5,033 nucleotides of DNA from an uncultured Eubacteriales bacterium (GCA_905209135.1 CAJLRT010000109.1:1-5033), one strand, 5' to 3'; shown: positions 1-5,033, counted from the stretch's first letter. Numbers and translations: made by a program. Notes: generated from the sequence alone by a model not told the origin.

Positions 1-18
1 ATTTTTGCGCATACTCAT
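1..18 (-). CDS. Possible start of a further gene, cut by the window edge
   Basis: The stop codon of the 23-codon frame at 18-89 overlaps an ATG (TAATG on the minus strand). That ATG opens a frame reading Met-Ser-Met-Arg-Lys-Asn before the window ends. The TAATG arrangement is typical of translational coupling, but only six codons are visible and no good Shine-Dalgarno sequence precedes this ATG. It could be the next gene of the padR operon, or part of a gene whose frame was broken upstream. Its identity cannot be judged from this window. Confidence 0.25.
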
Positions 19-89
19 TAAACACTCTTGCGCTGCTGCTGCAGTTGAAGATCATGTGTCAATTCGCTTATATATGTCTCTCTTGTCAT
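18..89 (-). CDS. 23-codon reading frame directly behind padR; small protein or frameshifted gene start
   Basis: The start codon overlaps the padR stop (ATGA). A perfect AAGGAGG at 97-103 precedes it by seven bases, so translation from this ATG is very likely. The product begins MTRETYISEL and stops after 23 residues, ending in a glutamine-rich stretch encoded by repeated CAG codons and then basic residues. The first ten residues look like the start of the membrane-associated HAAS/DUF1700-type proteins that often follow padR genes in Firmicutes, but the resemblance is short and the frame closes early. Either this is a true small protein in a coupled chain, or it is the 5' end of a longer gene broken by a frameshift. 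I do not recognise a function. Confidence 0.4.
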   Translation of the reverse strand: MTRETYISELTHDLQLQQQRKSV

Positions 90-403
90 TTCTGTTCCTC
101 CTTCAGCAATTCGCCGACCGTCTGCGCAAATGCAAGCCATTCGGCGCGTGCGCGCCGGTATTCCGTTTCGCCCAGCCCCGTGAGCCGGTAGTATTTGCGC
201 GGCGGCCCGCCGCTGTCCTCGGACAGGTAGGCAGTCACAAGCCCCTCCGCCTTCAGTTTGCGCAGAATGGGATAGACCGACCCGTCGGAAATGTCGATTT
301 TGCGGGACAGCAGCTCCGATACGTCGTAACCGTAGCGGTCGCCCCGGCTCAGCAGGGCCAGCACGCACAGCTCCAGCACCCCTTTTTTGTACTGAACGTT
401 CAT
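86..403 (-). CDS. PadR-family transcriptional regulator
   Basis: This 105-residue protein is a compact PadR-family winged-helix repressor, of the usual size for the short (PadR-s1-like) subgroup. The N-terminal helix around residues 5-20 is followed by RYGYDVSELL (23-32), then the recognition-helix signature GSVYPILRKL at 41-50 (the family pattern is G-x-x-Y-x-x-L-x-x-L). The wing is at about 56-75, with GPPRKYYRLTGLG at 66-78, a hallmark of the family. The C-terminal helix (79-105) would form the dimer interface. GAGG at 412-415 lies eight bases before the ATG. Such regulators usually repress their own operon and a neighbouring membrane or efflux gene, and are released by a small ligand. Here the downstream frame overlaps the stop by ATGA, so padR is the first gene of an operon that leaves the window. 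The ligand cannot be inferred. Confidence 0.95.
   Translation of the reverse strand: MNVQYKKGVLELCVLALLSRGDRYGYDVSELLSRKIDISDGSVYPILRKLKAEGLVTAYLSEDSGGPPRKYYRLTGLGETEYRRARAEWLAFAQTVGELLKEEQK
97..103 (-). promoter_or_regulatory. Strong Shine-Dalgarno for the frame behind padR
   Basis: AAGGAGG on the minus strand lies inside the last codons of padR and seven bases before the ATG at 89. This is a full match to the anti-Shine-Dalgarno sequence at ideal spacing, and it is the main reason to think the very short downstream frame begins a translated gene. Confidence 0.7.
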
Positions 404-434
404 TATCTTTTCCTCTTTCTATACTGGATTACAA

Positions 435-461
435 TCACTACTATACAATAAACAGTAGTGA
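435..461. promoter_or_regulatory. Inverted repeat, probable PadR operator
   Basis: TCACTACT at 435-442 and AGTAGTGA at 454-461 are perfect inverted complements separated by 11 bases. The repeat covers the -10 element (440-445) of the padR promoter and runs to within two bases of its -35 element (463-468). PadR proteins bind as dimers to inverted repeats and commonly autorepress. The position is what an autorepressor operator would need, so I infer that this is the binding site of the adjacent regulator. Confidence 0.65.
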
Positions 462-468
462 ATGTCAA
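440..468 (-). promoter_or_regulatory. Vegetative (sigma-A type) promoter of padR
   Basis: On the minus strand, TTGACA (463-468) is separated by exactly 17 bases from TATAGT (440-445). The -35 is a perfect consensus match, the -10 differs from TATAAT at one position, and the spacing is optimal. Transcription would begin near 433 and give a leader of about 30 bases to the padR ATG at 403. The operator-like repeat overlies this promoter. Confidence 0.85.
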
Positions 469-496
469 TAGAGATCGGCACATTTTTTATATTTGC

Positions 497-537
497 AAAA
501 GGGCGGGCCGGAACAAACCGGCCCGCCCGCTTTTTTT
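497..537 (-). terminator. Rho-independent terminator of the nucleotidyltransferase gene
   Basis: GGGCGGGCCGG at 501-511 and CCGGCCCGCCC at 518-528 form a perfect 11-bp, almost pure G-C stem with a six-base loop. On the minus strand the stem is followed by TTTT (497-500) and further A/T-rich sequence, directly after the stop codon at 537-539. On the plus strand the same stem is followed by seven T (531-537), so it could work in both directions. It insulates the padR unit from transcription coming from the right. Confidence 0.88.
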
Positions 538-1598
538 CAAAGCGCCGCCTGTTCAAACACGGCGAAATCTGCATAGCGCTTTATCCGTCCGCCCGCGGCT
601 TCAATGCTGCGTACCAGGGCGTTTTCGGCTTTTTCCGCGGCGCTGGCCAGCGGCTGCAGGTCGCCGAAGCGGTATGCATGGAAAAAGTCGTATTCCCGCG
701 AAATTTCCATCAGCTCGCTTTGCAGGCATGCCGCGCAGAGGAAGGCGAGAACAGCGTCGCCGCTCTCGCGGCAGGCGTATATTTTTTGAAAGGAGGAGCG
801 TATTTCCTCGTACAGCCCGGCAAGCGAGGCATAACAGGGGATCGGCTCCGCGCCCGCCTGCGCGGCGGCTTGCGGCTGCTCCGCCGGCGGCCCGCCGGGG
901 ACGGGCGCGTCCCAGCCCGTATAGGCGCTGAAGGAGGCCAGAAGCGAGGCGCAGGCCGCGGCGGTCTGCGCCTTGCTTTCGGCCTGTATGACGCGCAGGT
1001 AATCGTCCGTAAACCGCGCGGGCATGTTTTGGAAGCGCCGCAGGTCTGCAAACTGCCGTTTCAGGCCAAAGTGAAAATACTCCTGGTTCCAGGCCGCGGC
1101 CGCGTCGGCCAGCGCCATGAGAATCCGGCCTGCCAGCACGCGCGCGCCGGTGAGCCCGCGCGTATGCGCCATCCCGGCGTACAGGGCGCGCGCCAGTGCG
1201 TAGCGCTCCTTTGCCGCGGCGCGGGCGCGGGCCGGATCGTTCAGGTTGTCCCGCAGTGCCTGCTGGAGCCGCCCGAACCGCTCCAGGTCCGCCTCCGTGT
1301 CGCAGTAGAGCAGGCGCACGTCGCCCACAAGGGGAGTAAGCGGATCGCGCAGGTCCGCAATGCGCTCCAGGCGCGCCCAGTTCATGGGAAATATGTCGTA
1401 GCCCACGCCGGCCAGAATAAAGGTCGCCGCGAATTTGCCGCCGCGCTCCGTCTTGGGGACGAAATAACAGTCCACATCGGAGCGCGGGTTGGCCGTACCG
1501 TTGATATAGGAGCCGTATGCGGCGATGACGGCGATGTCGCCGCGAAATCCCTCCGCCCGCCTCTGTATCCAGCGTATGAGCCTGTCGTTGTTCGTCAT
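537..1598 (-). CDS. Nucleotidyltransferase-domain protein, aminoglycoside-nucleotidyltransferase-like
   Basis: This 353-residue soluble protein has an N-terminal polymerase-beta-type nucleotidyltransferase fold. Numbered from the ATG at 1598, it shows AAYGSYINGTANPRSDVDCYF at about 26-46. This contains the family signature G-S-x-x-x-G with the metal-binding pair Asp41 and Asp43, and a likely third carboxylate at Asp68 in GYDIFPMN. The fold transfers a nucleotide from NTP to an acceptor, and in the ANT enzymes the acceptor is an aminoglycoside hydroxyl. The remaining 220 or so residues are mostly alpha-helical and alanine-rich, as in the helical substrate domains of such enzymes, but I recognise no specific resistance subclass. 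An in-frame ATG at 1607 would add three residues; the AGAGG nine bases before the 1598 ATG favours the inner start. The gene is transcribed alone, between its own promoter and terminator. A role in drug inactivation is inference; the substrate is unknown. Confidence 0.82.
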   Translation of the reverse strand: MTNNDRLIRWIQRRAEGFRGDIAVIAAYGSYINGTANPRSDVDCYFVPKTERGGKFAATFILAGVGYDIFPMNWARLERIADLRDPLTPLVGDVRLLYCDTEADLERFGRLQQALRDNLNDPARARAAAKERYALARALYAGMAHTRGLTGARVLAGRILMALADAAAAWNQEYFHFGLKRQFADLRRFQNMPARFTDDYLRVIQAESKAQTAAACASLLASFSAYTGWDAPVPGGPPAEQPQAAAQAGAEPIPCYASLAGLYEEIRSSFQKIYACRESGDAVLAFLCAACLQSELMEISREYDFFHAYRFGDLQPLASAAEKAENALVRSIEAAGGRIKRYADFAVFEQAAL

Positions 1599-1642
1599 GC
1601 CGTCCATCCTCTCCTTTTACATCCGGCCCTGTGGCTCCTATC

Positions 1643-1671
1643 ATCATAGCCCCGCCGCCGCGCCCTGTCAA
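1643..1671 (-). promoter_or_regulatory. Near-consensus vegetative promoter of the nucleotidyltransferase gene
   Basis: On the minus strand, TTGACA (1666-1671) is followed after exactly 17 bases by TATGAT (1643-1648). The -35 is perfect, the -10 has one mismatch and the spacing is optimal. The spacer is nearly all G and C. Transcription would start near 1636, about 38 bases before the preferred ATG. The gene is therefore expected to be transcribed in vegetative cells independently of the neighbouring sporulation genes. Confidence 0.85.
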
Positions 1672-1683
1672 CCGCCGCCGCAC

Positions 1684-1715
1684 AAAAAAAGCGCGCCGGA
1701 CGCTGTGTCCGGCGC
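1684..1715 (-). terminator. Rho-independent terminator of spoIVA
   Basis: GCGCCGGAC (1693-1701) and GTCCGGCGC (1707-1715) form a perfect 9-bp stem with a five-base loop. On the minus strand this is followed by GC and then seven T (the A run at 1684-1690). It lies 14 bases after the spoIVA stop codon and just before the promoter of the next gene, so spoIVA is a single-gene transcript. Confidence 0.92.
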
Positions 1716-1729
1716 ATATGGCTCCGTTT

Positions 1730-3208
1730 TTACAGGATGATGCAGATCAGGCCGTCGCTGCCCTCGTTGATGACGCGCTGCAGCGTCTCCTGCATTTTTT
1801 CGCGCGCCTCGCCCGGCATTTTATAGAGCTTGTTGAGCATGCCGTCGTTGACGAGGTCATACAGGGACTTGCCGAAGATGTCGGACTCCCATATTTTCGC
1901 GGGGTTATCCTCATACTCGCGCAGAATATCGGTAATCAGGTCCTCCGACTGCTTCTCGGTACCGACAATGGGGGAGACCTCGGTTTCAATGTCGGCGCGA
2001 ATCATGTGAATCGACGGCGCGGAGGCCTTGAGCCGGATGCCGTAGCGCCCGCCCTGCTTAATCAGCTCGGGCTCTTCCAGGGTCAGCTCCTCCGTCGCGG
2101 GGGTCACAATGCCGTAGCCGACCGTCTGCGCCTGCATAATGGCGCTGGCGTACTTGTCGTACTCGGCCTTGGCGCGGGAGAGCTGGGTGAGGGTGAGCAT
2201 CAGGTCCCCTTCGTTTTTAATGTCGAGGCCGGTGGCCTGGGCGAGCACCTCATAGAACAGCCCGGCCCGGACCTGGACGTCGATGACCGCGCTGCCGCGC
2301 CCGAGATCGACGTTTTTGACCTGCGCTTCGGTTATGTATTCATTGCCGGTCAGGCAGGCGCTGTAATCGCGTATCTGCTTGACTTTCTGGATCTGCGCCG
2401 ACTGTTCCATGATGGTGCTGTAAAAGGAGCGTTTGATTTCGTTGTCCTCGTCGAGCACCTCGATCCAGGTCGGGATGTTTACGCCGATTTCCTTGACCGG
2501 GAATTCAAACAGAATCGTCTCCAGAATGTCCTTAATGTCATTTTCCGCCAGTTCAAGGCAGTTGACGGGCAGAACGGGCACGCCGTATTTCTGCTCCATC
2601 GCGTCAGCCAGGCGTCTCGAGTCGGCTGCGGCGGGGTCGAAGCAGTTGAGGACGACGACGAACGGCTTCCCGATTTCCGTCAGCTCTGCAATAACGCGCT
2701 GCTCGGCCTCCTCGTATTCCCCGCGCGGCAGTTCGCCGAAGCTGCCGTCGGTCGTGATGACAAGCCCGATGGTCGAATGGTCGGTAATCACCTTTTTCGT
2801 GCCGATTTCAGCCGCCATGTTGAACGGCACCGGCTTTTCAAACCAGGGGGTCATCACCATGCGCGGCATGTCGTTTTCAATATACCCGAGCGCGCTCGGC
2901 ACGATATAGCCGACGCAGTCGATCATTTTGACGCGGAAGGACGCGTTGTCGGACAGGTCGACGCGCACCGCTTCATCCGGTATGAATTTCGGTTCCGCCG
3001 TCATGATCGTCCTGCCCGCCGCGCTCTGGGGCAGTTCATCCACGGCGCGCTCGCGCTGGAACTCGTTCTGGATATTGGGAATCACCAGCGTCTCCATAAA
3101 CTTCTTAATAAAGGTGGATTTACCGGAGCGCACCGGGCCGACGACGCCGATATAGATGTCGCCCTGGGTTCTTTTGCTTATATCGCTGTAAAGTCTGCTT
3201 GTATCCAT
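1730..3208 (-). CDS. spoIVA: Stage IV sporulation protein A, spore coat morphogenetic ATPase
   Basis: SpoIVA polymerises on the outer forespore membrane in the mother cell, using ATP, to form the basement layer on which the spore coat assembles; it is also needed for cortex formation. From the ATG at 3208 the protein has 492 residues, the same length as in Bacillus subtilis, and it aligns throughout as I recall that protein. It has the TRAFAC-class Walker A motif GPVRSGKST at 24-32 (Lys30), the conserved PQSAAGRTIMTAEPKF stretch (60-75), Walker B Asp97 in DCVGY, and the family C-terminus with IRLKASAPSIHMI, GTEKQSEDL and a final INEGSDGLICIIL. The C-terminal segment is the membrane-localising part in the characterised protein. 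GGGGGAG eight bases before this ATG fixes the start; the frame stays open upstream to 3349, but that part is not conserved. One oddity is that the sensor pair at 70-71 is Thr-Ala rather than Thr-Thr. Its neighbour across the divergent promoter region is the spoIIIA operon. Confidence 0.98.
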   Translation of the reverse strand: MDTSRLYSDISKRTQGDIYIGVVGPVRSGKSTFIKKFMETLVIPNIQNEFQRERAVDELPQSAAGRTIMTAEPKFIPDEAVRVDLSDNASFRVKMIDCVGYIVPSALGYIENDMPRMVMTPWFEKPVPFNMAAEIGTKKVITDHSTIGLVITTDGSFGELPRGEYEEAEQRVIAELTEIGKPFVVVLNCFDPAAADSRRLADAMEQKYGVPVLPVNCLELAENDIKDILETILFEFPVKEIGVNIPTWIEVLDEDNEIKRSFYSTIMEQSAQIQKVKQIRDYSACLTGNEYITEAQVKNVDLGRGSAVIDVQVRAGLFYEVLAQATGLDIKNEGDLMLTLTQLSRAKAEYDKYASAIMQAQTVGYGIVTPATEELTLEEPELIKQGGRYGIRLKASAPSIHMIRADIETEVSPIVGTEKQSEDLITDILREYEDNPAKIWESDIFGKSLYDLVNDGMLNKLYKMPGEAREKMQETLQRVINEGSDGLICIIL

Positions 3209-3216
3209 CGAAACTA

Positions 3217-3223
3217 CTCCCCC
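3217..3223 (-). promoter_or_regulatory. Ribosome binding site of spoIVA
   Basis: GGGGGAG on the minus strand lies eight bases upstream of the ATG at 3208. It selects this start over upstream in-frame starts as far as 3349 and gives a product of exactly the family's usual length. Confidence 0.8.
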
Positions 3224-3240
3224 AATCCTTTTGTCGGTAA

Positions 3241-3269
3241 ATACTATTGCGGGCCCGCCGGAAATATGC
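3241..3269 (-). promoter_or_regulatory. Candidate sigma-E promoter of spoIVA
   Basis: On the minus strand, GCATATT (3263-3269) matches the sigma-E -35 consensus (K-M-ATATT) fully. After 14 bases comes AATAGTAT (3241-3248), a partial match to the -10 consensus CATACAMT (about five of eight). Transcription would start near 3234, leaving a leader of about 26 bases that contains the ribosome binding site. spoIVA is transcribed by mother-cell sigma-E in B. subtilis, which supports the call. The -10 match is only moderate. Confidence 0.55.
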
Positions 3270-3350
3270 AGGGAAACGAAAAATAAGTGGACGGCGTTTT
3301 TTGCTTTTCCCTGTTCTAAATGCGGCGCTGCGCAAATATCCTGTAACAAA

Positions 3351-3356
3351 GGGAGG
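3351..3356 (+). promoter_or_regulatory. Ribosome binding site of spoIIIAA
   Basis: GGGAGG, preceded by AAA, lies eight bases before the ATG at 3365. It fixes the start of spoIIIAA, and the protein then begins at the position expected for the family. In the 156 bp between the spoIVA and spoIIIAA starts I could not find a convincing plus-strand promoter. Confidence 0.8.
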
Positions 3357-3364
3357 ACAACCCT

Positions 3365-4408
3365 ATGGACAACGCAAGCGCATTTTCACAGGTTTTACGG
3401 TTTCTGGAAGAGGGCCTGGCCGATCTCGTCTCCAATATCCCGGCCTTCCGCCGGGGGGAGATCACCGAGCTTCGGCTGCGGACGGGCCGCCCCCTGTCGG
3501 CGGTGTTCGGCGCGGAGAGCCTCTTTCTATCTGTACGCGGGGAACTTACGGAACATGCCGCCGGCGCGTATATCTGCACGGGCGCCGAGCTGCAGGACAC
3601 CTTTTATAAGCTGTGCCGCAATTCGGTCTACGCGTATGAGCAGGAGCTCAAAGAGGGCTTTGTCACCATCCCCGGCGGCCACCGCTGCGGCTTTGCAGGC
3701 CGGACGGTGGTGCAGGACGGCGCCGTGACGGGCCTGCGGGAGATCTCGTCTATCAATATCCGCATCGCGCGCCAGGTCGTGGGCTGTGCGGACGGGATTC
3801 TGCCCTACATATACGACCGCAGCGGGCTCCGGTCGGGCCTGATCGTGTCCCCGCCGGGCGGCGGGAAGACGACGGTGCTCAAGGACCTGATCCGGTCGCT
3901 GTCGTGCGCGGGCCGGAAAGTCGCCGTCGTGGACGAACGGGGCGAGCTCGCCTCCATGTTCGGCGGCGTGCCGCAGAACGACCTCGGCCCGCTCGTGGAC
4001 GTGCTGGACGGCACGCCCAAAAAGGAGGGGATTCTGCAGGCGCTGCGCTGCCTGTCGCCGGATGTGATCGTGTTCGACGAACTGGGCGACGAGGCGGAGG
4101 CGGAAGCGGTGCTGCAGGGCATGGGCGCGGGCGTGCCGGTCATCTTCTCCCTGCATGCGCGCAGCGCGGAGGAGGCGGCCCGCCGCCCTCAGGCGGCAAA
4201 GCTGCTGGACGCGGGCGCGGTCGACGTAATCGCAGTGCTGGAGGGCGCCCGCCGCCCGGGCACGTTGCGGGAAGTGCTGCGCGTGCAGCGGACACATGGG
4301 GAAAGGGACGGTGTGAAATATGAAAGTCGTCGGGATACTGCTTCTGTTCGCAGCCGCAGGTTCGGCTGGGTTCCTGAAAGCCGCGGGCCTGCGCCGCAGG
4401 ACGTTTGA
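3365..4408 (+). CDS. spoIIIAA: Stage III sporulation protein AA, cytoplasmic ATPase of the SpoIIIA-SpoIIQ channel
   Basis: SpoIIIAA is the secretion-type ATPase that works with SpoIIIAB-AH and forespore SpoIIQ in the channel between mother cell and engulfed forespore, needed for late forespore gene expression. The 347-residue frame has a conserved N-terminal region ending in GFVTIPGGHRCGFAGR (98-113), then LREISSINIRIAR (124-136). The ATPase core has Walker A PPGGGKTT at 163-170, VVDERGELA (188-196), Walker B DVIVFDEL (233-240, Asp238 and Glu239) and a SLHA motif with His264. It lacks membrane segments. The conserved fold ends near residue 307 (LREVLRVQ), close to the full length of the B. 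subtilis protein. About 40 residues follow that look unrelated, and the last 30 overlap spoIIIAB by 89 bases. The other two frames both meet a stop within a few bases of the spoIIIAB start. I infer that the tail comes from loss of the ancestral stop or from a frameshift. Confidence 0.96.
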   Translation: MDNASAFSQVLRFLEEGLADLVSNIPAFRRGEITELRLRTGRPLSAVFGAESLFLSVRGELTEHAAGAYICTGAELQDTFYKLCRNSVYAYEQELKEGFVTIPGGHRCGFAGRTVVQDGAVTGLREISSINIRIARQVVGCADGILPYIYDRSGLRSGLIVSPPGGGKTTVLKDLIRSLSCAGRKVAVVDERGELASMFGGVPQNDLGPLVDVLDGTPKKEGILQALRCLSPDVIVFDELGDEAEAEAVLQGMGAGVPVIFSLHARSAEEAARRPQAAKLLDAGAVDVIAVLEGARRPGTLREVLRVQRTHGERDGVKYESRRDTASVRSRRFGWVPESRGPAPQDV

Positions 4409-4814
4409 GCTGGACGGCCTGCTCCAGCTTGTCGGACGCATACACAGCGAGATGCGCTACTTCCGCACGCCGGCGCTGGAGCTGGTAGAGCGGCTGACGG
4501 GGCTCGGCGAGTTTGAGAAGTACCGTGTCGTCTCGGCCTTTCACGAGCGGCTGACCCACGCGCCGGATCTGGTATCGGCCTGGGCGGATACGCCCGCGCC
4601 CCAGCTCACGGACGGCGACCGGCAGGTTGTGGACGAGTTCATGGCCGCCTTTGGCAAGACGGACCTTGCCGGCCAGCGCGACGTGTGCGCCGGCGCGGCG
4701 GACCGGCTGCGCCGCCAGCGCGAGGAAGCGGCCGAGGCGTGCGGCGCCAAGGCGCGCCTGTACCGCTCGCTGGGCCTGCTCTGCGGCGCGCTGATCGCAG
4801 TCGTGCTGATCTGA
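4320..4814 (+). CDS. spoIIIAB: Stage III sporulation protein AB
   Basis: SpoIIIAB is a membrane-anchored component of the SpoIIIA channel on the mother-cell side; it resembles the inner-membrane platform protein GspF of type II secretion and is thought to pair with the SpoIIIAA ATPase. The 164-residue product has the family plan. There is an N-terminal membrane segment at about 4-20, a helical region with TFELDGLLQLVGRIHSEMRYFRTPALE (28-54), the conserved FGKTDLAGQ stretch at 111-119, a charged helix RLRRQREEAAEA (129-140), and a C-terminal hydrophobic segment LGLLCGALIAVVLI (151-164). The B. subtilis protein has about 171 residues. The ribosome binding site is modest (AAGGGA at 4303-4308, 11 bases away), so translation is probably helped by coupling to spoIIIAA, whose frame overlaps this gene by 89 bases. 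Confidence 0.95.
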   Translation: MKVVGILLLFAAAGSAGFLKAAGLRRRTFELDGLLQLVGRIHSEMRYFRTPALELVERLTGLGEFEKYRVVSAFHERLTHAPDLVSAWADTPAPQLTDGDRQVVDEFMAAFGKTDLAGQRDVCAGAADRLRRQREEAAEACGAKARLYRSLGLLCGALIAVVLI

Positions 4815-4843
4815 TACATTATAGAGGGACGGAGAAAACGGAT

Positions 4844-5033
4844 ATGGATGTGGATTTGATCTTTAAAATCGCGGCTGTCGGCATAGTTGTGACAGTCTTA
4901 AACCAGATACTGATGCGTTCCGGCCGGGAGGACCAGGCCATGCTGACCGCCCTTGCCGGGGTGATCGTAGTGCTGCTCATGCTCGTGCAGGAGATCAAGG
5001 TCCTGTTCGACACTGTGAAATCCGTGTTTGGGT
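4844..5033 (+). CDS. spoIIIAC: Stage III sporulation protein AC, cut by the window edge
   Basis: SpoIIIAC is a small two-span membrane protein of the SpoIIIA channel complex. Sixty-three codons are visible, beginning MDVDLIFKIAAVGIVVTVLN and reaching VKSVFG at the window end. The B. subtilis protein is only slightly longer, so just a few codons and the stop should be missing. Membrane segments lie at about 5-22 and 35-49, separated by the charged loop RSGREDQ (25-31), and a C-terminal amphipathic helix follows. The V-x-x-I-F-x-I-A-x-V-G-I-V-V pattern at the start is characteristic of the family. GGAG at 4831-4834 lies nine bases before the ATG, and the gap to spoIIIAB is 29 bases, so it belongs to the same operon. 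spoIIIAD would be expected next. Confidence 0.93.
   Translation, partial: MDVDLIFKIAAVGIVVTVLNQILMRSGREDQAMLTALAGVIVVLLMLVQEIKVLFDTVKSVFG

Larger units (their letters stand above)
3209..3364. promoter_or_regulatory. Divergent sporulation control region between spoIVA and spoIIIAA
   Basis: These 156 bases separate two divergent mother-cell sporulation units. They contain the candidate sigma-E promoter for spoIVA, both ribosome binding sites and a perfect 10-bp palindrome GCGGGCCCGC at 3249-3258 lying inside the spoIVA promoter spacer. A promoter for spoIIIAA must lie here or depend on a weak consensus, because no gene precedes spoIIIAA on its strand. Confidence 0.6.

Noticed and set aside
30..43. 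Short GCT/CAG repeat
   Set aside because: Three repeat units are too few to call a microsatellite, and it lies inside a translated frame where triplet changes keep the phase.
462..1649. A 395-codon open frame on the plus strand opposite the nucleotidyltransferase gene
   Set aside because: It runs straight through the terminator hairpin and the opposite promoter, and its protein is basic, low-complexity and unlike any family; it is a shadow of the minus-strand gene.
1631..3286. A 551-codon open frame on the plus strand opposite spoIVA
   Set aside because: It is antisense to an unmistakable SpoIVA, has no ribosome binding site or family resemblance, and is explained by the lack of stop codons in GC-rich coding DNA.
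3209..3349. An N-terminal extension of SpoIVA from an ATG at 3349
   Set aside because: The start at 3208 has a good ribosome binding site and gives the family's exact length; the extra 47 residues are not conserved and would span the candidate promoter.
3353..3362. GAGGACAACC, nine of ten matches to the SpoIIID consensus WWRRACARNY as I recall it
   Set aside because: It overlaps the spoIIIAA ribosome binding site, which by itself supplies most of the purine match, so chance is a sufficient explanation without binding data.
3904..4323. A 139-codon plus-strand frame inside spoIIIAA
   Set aside because: It is an arginine- and glycine-rich shadow of the SpoIIIAA frame with no ribosome binding site; its stop is only of interest as a possible ancestral end of spoIIIAA after a frame change.

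Overview
This GC-rich window comes from an endospore-forming Firmicute, most likely a member of the Clostridia. The evidence is a clear SpoIVA, the start of a spoIIIA operon (spoIIIAA, spoIIIAB, spoIIIAC), strong purine-rich ribosome binding sites and TTGACA/TATAAT-type promoters. I cannot place the genus from the sequence alone.

Layout. At the left edge (about 1-480), a PadR-family repressor gene lies on the minus strand. It has a near-consensus promoter with a long inverted repeat laid over it, and it is followed at once by a well-started but very short reading frame that leads off the window edge. From 497 to 1671 there is a single-gene minus-strand unit: a near-consensus promoter, a nucleotidyltransferase-fold protein resembling aminoglycoside nucleotidyltransferases, and a strong hairpin terminator. 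From 1684 to 3269 there is spoIVA on the minus strand, with its own terminator and a plausible sigma-E promoter. From 3365 to the right edge there is the plus-strand sporulation operon spoIIIAA-spoIIIAB-spoIIIAC, cut off near the end of spoIIIAC.

How they work together. SpoIVA is the mother-cell ATPase that polymerises on the forespore surface and forms the base of the spore coat. SpoIIIAA to SpoIIIAH build the mother-cell side of the channel (feeding tube) linking mother cell and forespore after engulfment; SpoIIIAA is its cytoplasmic ATPase. Both act in the mother cell under sigma-E in Bacillus subtilis, so their divergence from one 156-bp region here is functionally coherent. The PadR unit and the nucleotidyltransferase gene look like independent accessory units with vegetative promoters.

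I found no mobile element, CRISPR array or RNA gene. The features most worth a second look are the roughly 30-codon run-on of spoIIIAA into spoIIIAB, the broken or miniature gene behind padR, the operator-like repeat in the padR promoter, and the single threonine in the SpoIVA sensor motif. I see no convincing previously undescribed system here.
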